Source of the DNA: Actinomadura violacea
GTDB lineage: Bacteria; Actinomycetota; Actinomycetes; Streptosporangiales; Streptosporangiaceae
Assembly (NCBI RefSeq): GCF_017573465.1
Contig: NZ_JAGEPF010000009.1
Coordinates: 124,001 to 188,000, forward strand
Length of the DNA stretch: 64,000 nucleotides
Direction of reading: 5' to 3'
Positions within the stretch are counted from its first letter, which is position 1; every line of letters begins with the position of its first letter. The position numbers were made by a program, and so were the translations under genes. Positions 59,829-64,000 of this stretch are shown here, piece by piece. The notes beneath the pieces are model-generated. The model saw only the letters and a program-made list of their open reading frames with translations, searched no databases and was not told the DNA's origin.

Positions 59829-62357
59829 TCAAACGGCGGGGGACGCCCAGAGCCGGGGCCCGGACCGGGCGTCCAGGCGGCGCAGGAACGACAGGATCCC
59901 CGCGGTGCCGGTGCCCCAGGTGAACGCCTGGGTGTCGAGGTCGTTGCCGGGAAAGACCGGCCGTGCGGGCTCGCCCCCGCTGCGCACGAGCATCAGCTCG
60001 ACGATCTCCTCGGCGCCCTTCCAGTACGCGTCGTCGCCCGTGACCAGGGCGACGTCGATGAGCGCCTCCCCCATGCCCGCCAGTCCGCAGCACTGGGACG
60101 ACACCCACGCGCGCGGCGCGATCGCCAGGCAGGCGCGGGCGCCCCGTTCGGCGAGGTCGAGGTAGTGCGCGTCGTCGTAGGCGCGGGCCGCGCGCAGCAG
60201 CGCGCCGACGACGCCGGACATGCCCTGGCACCACGAGGCGCCCATCGGGCGCGCGGCCGGGCCGTCCAGCTCGCCGATCAGCGCTGCCGTCCGGTCGGCG
60301 AGGGCGGTGAACGCCTCGCGGGCCGCGGCGCCTGCGGCGGCGTCGCCGGTGGCGCGGTGGTAGGCCAGCAGGAAGTCGGCGACGCCCGCGTCACCGTGCG
60401 CGAACGCGGTGTCGACGGCGACGCCCGAACCCGGCTGCTCGACCGACACCGCCGCGTCCGGCGCGGCGACGTCGCCCGCCAGCAGCCGCCTCGCGCACTC
60501 GGCCGCCATCTCCGCGTTGGCCGGATCGGGGGCGAGGGCGTCGAGGAGGAGGTGGCCGGTGCCGATGCCGGCGACGCCGTGCGCCTGGTCCGCGCGCTCG
60601 CCGCCGGACATCCGGACGGGCCGCGGCATCGCGACCCCGGCGGCGGCCAGGAAAACCGCCGTCCCGGTGAGGCCGAAGTAGAGCGAGGCGGGCAGGTTCG
60701 CGTCCGGCAGGTTCTCCGCCGTCCAGCGGGCGAGGTCGGTGCCCGCGGCCTTGCCCTCGGGATGCCGGAGGAGCTCCGCCCCGACGCCCGCCGAACCGGC
60801 GTAGACGTTCGTCACCGGCGGGCTCGTCCGGTGGTCCGGCGGCTCGTCCATCAGCCTTTCGGCGAACCGGACACACTCGCGCACCGTGTGCGTGAGGACG
60901 GACGACAGCAGGTCGCCGGTCAGGCGCGGGACGGGCACCGGGGCCGCGGCCTTCGCGGTCGCGTGCCGCCCGGCGCGGATCTCGGCGGCGGCGCCCGCCC
61001 GGACGCCGGGGTCGAGGCTGAGCAGCCGCGGCACGAGCGCGACGGTGCCGCCCCCCGGCGACGTCCGCGCCAGGCACTGCAGCGTCCGCTCGACGCCGCG
61101 CTCCGGGTCGGGGTCGATGATGACGGGGTTCATGCCGGTGGCGGCGAAGAACAGCGTCGCGCCGAGCGAGAACAGGTCGTCGGACGGCTCCGACGGGCGG
61201 CCGGTGCGCTGGTCGGGCACGCTGAAGCCGCGGCTCCAGCCCGGCATCTGCAGGTCGCCGTGGCGGCTGGTGCCGAAGTCGATGAGCGTGCAGCCGCCGT
61301 CCTCGCCGAGCACCACGTTCTTCGGCGACAGGTCGCGGACGACCACGCCGCGCGCGTGCACCGCGTCGAGGACCGCGAGCAGCCGGGACGCCAGGTCCGC
61401 GAGCTCGGGGCCGGTGAGCGCGCCGTGCTCGGCCACGTGCCGGTTGAGGTCGGTGGCGCCGGCGTCGCTCATCACGAGGAACTCGTCCTCGCCGTGCCGG
61501 AAGTGGTCGAGCGCCTCCGGGACGCCGCCGACCCCGGCGAGGACGGTCAGGATGCGCAGCTCGTTGCGCAGGTACATCCGCAGGTCATAGCCCTCGGGGT
61601 GCTCCCCGACGTAGGCGCGGCCCTCCTTGACGACGACGGGCCGCCCGGCGGGGTCCTCGGCCCGGTAGACGTTGCCGCGCGGGCCGCGCATCACGCCGGT
61701 GGTCACCCGGTAGCGGCCGCCGATCGTCCGGACGCGCGGCGCCTGCGCGCTCGCGGTCGAGGGCGTGGAGGGCGCGGCGCCGCCTTCCGGGGCGGGCGGG
61801 CGGAACGGGTCGGCCGCCCACGGCGGGCAGCTGAACTCGACGCCCGCCGCGCCGGGCTCCGCCGTGCCGTCCGGGCCGACGACGACGAGCTCGAAGTCGC
61901 CGTTGTCGTCCACCTTGTACTGCGGAACGAACGGGGCGTAGCGGTAGTGGACGGGGGCGTCGGGGCGGACGCGGCGGTCGCTGACCACGCGCGGCCCGGC
62001 CATGCCGGCGAGGGCGCCCGCGAGCGCGTGCCCCAGCCGGACGACCTCGTCCTGCGGCGGGTAGACGGTGACGGCCTTGCCGACGGAGGCCGCGTCGAGG
62101 TCGCCGGAGTTGAGCTCGCGCAGCATCTCGGCGGAGCGCGCCGCCTTGAAGTCGCACGGGGTGGCCAGCAGCAGCGGCAGGATGCGTTCGAGCGTCTCCG
62201 CGAACGTGCCGGGCCGCGCGGAGACATGCAGTTTCCAACCCTGCCGGGGCATGTCGAAGCCGGGATCGCGCACGCTGATCCAGGTGTCGTCCGACCGGAT
62301 TTCCCGGCCGCGCTCACGGACGATCGCAGAAATGAGCCCGAATATCGATGACTCCAT
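59829..62357 (-). CDS. Class III/IV-type lanthipeptide synthetase (lyase-kinase-cyclase)
   Basis: Three-domain enzyme of 842 residues that phosphorylates, dehydrates and cyclises a lanthipeptide precursor. The N-terminal lyase-like region (to about 215) includes RSAEMLRELNSGDLDAASVGKAVTVYPP and HYRYAPFVPQYKV. The Ser/Thr kinase (about 225-480) has GRYRVTTGVMRGPRGNVYRAED, VRDLSPKNVVL and LIDFGTSRHG. The LanC-like cyclase (about 530-842) keeps three zinc-ligand positions: Cys710 (WCQG), Cys756 and Cys757 (QCCG). Class III cyclases usually lack these, so class IV (LanL) is the better label; Cys757 stands where most LanC proteins have His. GAAGGG precedes the ATG. The precursor gene is 100 bp upstream. 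Confidence 0.9.
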   Translation of the reverse strand: MESSIFGLISAIVRERGREIRSDDTWISVRDPGFDMPRQGWKLHVSARPGTFAETLERILPLLLATPCDFKAARSAEMLRELNSGDLDAASVGKAVTVYPPQDEVVRLGHALAGALAGMAGPRVVSDRRVRPDAPVHYRYAPFVPQYKVDDNGDFELVVVGPDGTAEPGAAGVEFSCPPWAADPFRPPAPEGGAAPSTPSTASAQAPRVRTIGGRYRVTTGVMRGPRGNVYRAEDPAGRPVVVKEGRAYVGEHPEGYDLRMYLRNELRILTVLAGVGGVPEALDHFRHGEDEFLVMSDAGATDLNRHVAEHGALTGPELADLASRLLAVLDAVHARGVVVRDLSPKNVVLGEDGGCTLIDFGTSRHGDLQMPGWSRGFSVPDQRTGRPSEPSDDLFSLGATLFFAATGMNPVIIDPDPERGVERTLQCLARTSPGGGTVALVPRLLSLDPGVRAGAAAEIRAGRHATAKAAAPVPVPRLTGDLLSSVLTHTVRECVRFAERLMDEPPDHRTSPPVTNVYAGSAGVGAELLRHPEGKAAGTDLARWTAENLPDANLPASLYFGLTGTAVFLAAAGVAMPRPVRMSGGERADQAHGVAGIGTGHLLLDALAPDPANAEMAAECARRLLAGDVAAPDAAVSVEQPGSGVAVDTAFAHGDAGVADFLLAYHRATGDAAAGAAAREAFTALADRTAALIGELDGPAARPMGASWCQGMSGVVGALLRAARAYDDAHYLDLAERGARACLAIAPRAWVSSQCCGLAGMGEALIDVALVTGDDAYWKGAEEIVELMLVRSGGEPARPVFPGNDLDTQAFTWGTGTAGILSFLRRLDARSGPRLWASPAV

Positions 62358-62457
62358 TGTCGCCCTTCGGTCGCGGCCCGTATCCGGCAATGGCGAACGC
62401 GCAGGAAGAGGCCACCGGTGGGAGCCAATGGCCTTTCCCGCGTGCGTTCGGAGAGGG

Positions 62458-62628
62458 TCAGACGATGGACGGGCAGCACGGGTAGCTGCTGCACACCGTG
62501 CGCTTGCAGGTGTTCACGCAGGCCTGCGGGCCGTGCAGCAGTTCCAGCAGTTCCATCTCGAAGTCCACGTCGAGGTCTTCCGGGTCGATGACGCCGGCGT
62601 CGCGGGGCTCCAGGGCCAGCACGGACAT
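62458..62628 (-). CDS. Lanthipeptide precursor peptide with cysteine-rich core
   Basis: Open frame of 56 residues on the same strand as the synthetase. The acidic leader contains DPEDLDVDFEMELLELLHG, whose ELLELL helix resembles the recognition motif of class III/IV leaders. The core from about residue 34 is PQACVNTCKRTVCSSYPCCP followed by SIV. It offers five cysteines (37, 41, 46, 51, 52) and Thr40, Thr44, Ser47, Ser48 and Ser54 as dehydration sites. The ATG at 62628 is preceded by GGAGCC. It is too short for standard gene length cut-offs, so automated annotation may miss it. Confidence 0.85.
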   Translation of the reverse strand: MSVLALEPRDAGVIDPEDLDVDFEMELLELLHGPQACVNTCKRTVCSSYPCCPSIV

Positions 62629-62845
62629 GGGGGCTCCTTCCTTGGCCGCCGTTCGGGCGGCCGCTCGGGATCTGAGCCCGGAGAGCCGGCATCGGGTGCC
62701 GCCGGGCTCTCCAGAGCAAACGGACGCATTATGAGCAGATGATCAGCGGGCTGTCCAGACACTCATTCGTCACCGGTACGGCAGCGCGAACGCGGCGCTG
62801 GAACGAGGCATTTACAGCCGCCAATCGATGATCTAGGTTGGCTCT

Positions 62846-64000
62846 GTGTTCCGACGCTCCCCGGCCCTCGCCGACGACAGGTCGGGGCTCGAAATCACCT
62901 ATTGGGAAAGCCGCGACGAGGAACTGCTGAAAGCCGGCCTTCCGGCGATGCTGCGGCGGTTTCCGATGCTGGTCACGGCGGCGGTCCGGCTGGCCTGGCG
63001 GGCGAGCCGGGCGGACACGGCGGTCGCGCTCGGCGGCAACCTCGCGGCCGGGGTCTTCACCGCGTTCGGGCTGCTGGCCACCTCCGACGTGCTGGCGTCG
63101 CTGTTCGCGGCCGGGCCGACGCCCGGCCGGGTCCGCGCCGCGCTGCCCGCGCTGGCGCTGGTGGGCGCGGCGGCGGCGCTGCGCGGCGCGCTGCTGGCCG
63201 CCGCCGGCTGGGCGCAGGCCCGGCTGAAGCCGCAGGTCGAGCGGCAGGCGGAGACGCGGCTGTTCGAGCTGACCACCCGGGTGGAGCTGACCGCGTTCGA
63301 CGACCACGAGTTCCACAACGCGATGCGGCGGGCCCGCGACAACGGCGTGCCCGACACCGCCACCGTCGTCGAGATGACGGTCAGCGCGCTGACCGGCGCG
63401 GTCGGGCTGGCGGCGCCCGCCGTCGCGCTCGGCCTGCTGCACCCGGCGCTGATGCCGCTGCTGCTGGTCACGGCCGTGCCCGCGGGCTGGGCCGCGCTGC
63501 GCACCGCGCGGCTGCGGTACGCGGCGTTCTACCGGCTGTCGGCGGCGCGGCGGCGCAAGTTCATGCTGTCGGACCTGATGGCCGAGCGGCAGCCCGCCGC
63601 CGAGGTCCGCGCGTTCACCCTGCGCGGGTTCCTGCTCGGCGAGTACGACCGGGTCGCGGAGCTCGAGCAGCGCGTCCAGCTGGACGTCGCGCGCCGGCAG
63701 ACCGGCGCCAAGGCGGCCGGCGACCTGCTCACCGGCGCCGCGACCGTGGCCGTCTACGCCGCGCTCGGCGGGCTGCTCGCCGGCGGCGTGATCCCGCTGT
63801 CGGTCGCGGGCGCGGCCGTGCTGGCGATCAGGGCCGGGCAGTCGTCGCTGGCGGCGTGCGTGCTGAGCCTGAACAAGCTGTACGAGGCGGGCCTGTACTT
63901 CGGCGACTACCTGAACTTCCGCGCGCTCGCCGCGGAACGGCTCCCGCCGCCGGACGGCGCCGCCCCGCCCGCCGGGGACTTCGGCCGCGTCACCGCCGAA
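62846..64000 (+). CDS. ABC transporter membrane domain (probable lanthipeptide exporter), 3' end outside window
   Basis: The visible 385 residues form the membrane part of an ABC exporter. After a cytosolic start (VFRRSPALADDRSGLEITYWESRDEELLKAGLPAML), helices appear at NLAAGVFTAFGLLATSDVLASLF, ALPALALVGAAAALRGALLAAAGW and LTGAVGLAAPAVALGLLHPALMPLLLVTAVPAGW. ELTTRVELTAFDDHEFHNAMRRARDNG and RQPAAEVRAFTLRGFLLGEYDRV are cytosolic coupling segments typical of fused exporters. The nucleotide-binding domain should follow beyond the edge. It is divergent from the precursor gene across 217 bp. The start is GTG and no strong ribosome site is seen. Confidence 0.85.
   Translation, partial: MFRRSPALADDRSGLEITYWESRDEELLKAGLPAMLRRFPMLVTAAVRLAWRASRADTAVALGGNLAAGVFTAFGLLATSDVLASLFAAGPTPGRVRAALPALALVGAAAALRGALLAAAGWAQARLKPQVERQAETRLFELTTRVELTAFDDHEFHNAMRRARDNGVPDTATVVEMTVSALTGAVGLAAPAVALGLLHPALMPLLLVTAVPAGWAALRTARLRYAAFYRLSAARRRKFMLSDLMAERQPAAEVRAFTLRGFLLGEYDRVAELEQRVQLDVARRQTGAKAAGDLLTGAATVAVYAALGGLLAGGVIPLSVAGAAVLAIRAGQSSLAACVLSLNKLYEAGLYFGDYLNFRALAAERLPPPDGAAPPAGDFGRVTAE

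Overview
The window comes from a high-GC actinomycete. Nearly every codon ends in G or C, GTG and TTG starts are common, and the gene content is actinobacterial throughout: conservon operons (roadblock, DUF742 and GTPase genes), a fused 2-oxoglutarate decarboxylase/dehydrogenase (Kgd), WhiB1 beside PdtaS, DasR, nickel superoxide dismutase with its maturation protease, and DUF6104. The mix suits Actinomadura or another member of the Streptosporangiales, but the genus is an inference.

Layout. 1-8.6 kb: two tandem conservons on the minus strand; the first is cut by the left edge. 8.9-15.8 kb: a degenerate CbiX-like protein, an enoyl-CoA hydratase and SDR pair, a DapB-like dehydrogenase, a DedA membrane protein, a glutathionyl-hydroquinone-reductase-like enzyme and an AIM24 protein. 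16-21.6 kb: kgd, a very strong terminator, a tiny DUF6104 gene, and a DUF4097-PadR pair. 21.7-25.6 kb: a quinone oxidoreductase, a lipoprotein, and a compact minus-strand operon coding for a MauE-like membrane protein, a membrane-anchored thioredoxin-fold protein, a Tat-type cysteine-rich small protein and a membrane protein. 25.7-31.6 kb: a polar amino acid ABC transporter, malic enzyme, the divergent sodX/sodN pair and an acetyltransferase.

31.6-48.2 kb is a large sugar or sugar-acid utilisation locus. It holds an enolase-superfamily dehydratase, a GH38 alpha-mannosidase-type enzyme, a sugar ABC transporter, an FCD-type GntR regulator, an esterase, two paralogous secreted DUF4185 proteins, an SMP-30 lactonase, an SDR, a DUF4432 epimerase-like protein and a PfkB kinase. 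Together these could oxidise, delactonise, dehydrate and phosphorylate a sugar. A solo tnpB sits between its two halves. A shared palindrome near the regulator gene and in the divergent DUF4185/kinase promoter probably marks the regulon.

48.3-59.8 kb: an RsbW-like anti-sigma/SigF-type sigma pair, a lipid-kinase-like protein, whiB1 with a near-ideal CRP site, pdtaS, bioF, dasR, bioD, a lipoprotein, a carotenoid oxygenase with a palindromic operator over its promoter, and a GNAT enzyme. 59.8-64 kb: a lanthipeptide locus with a kinase-cyclase synthetase, a 56-residue precursor with a cysteine-rich core, and a divergent ABC exporter cut by the right edge.

The best candidates for under-described biology are the MauE/thioredoxin/cysteine-rich Tat operon, the sugar-acid regulon and the lanthipeptide locus. 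No tRNA, rRNA or CRISPR array was seen.
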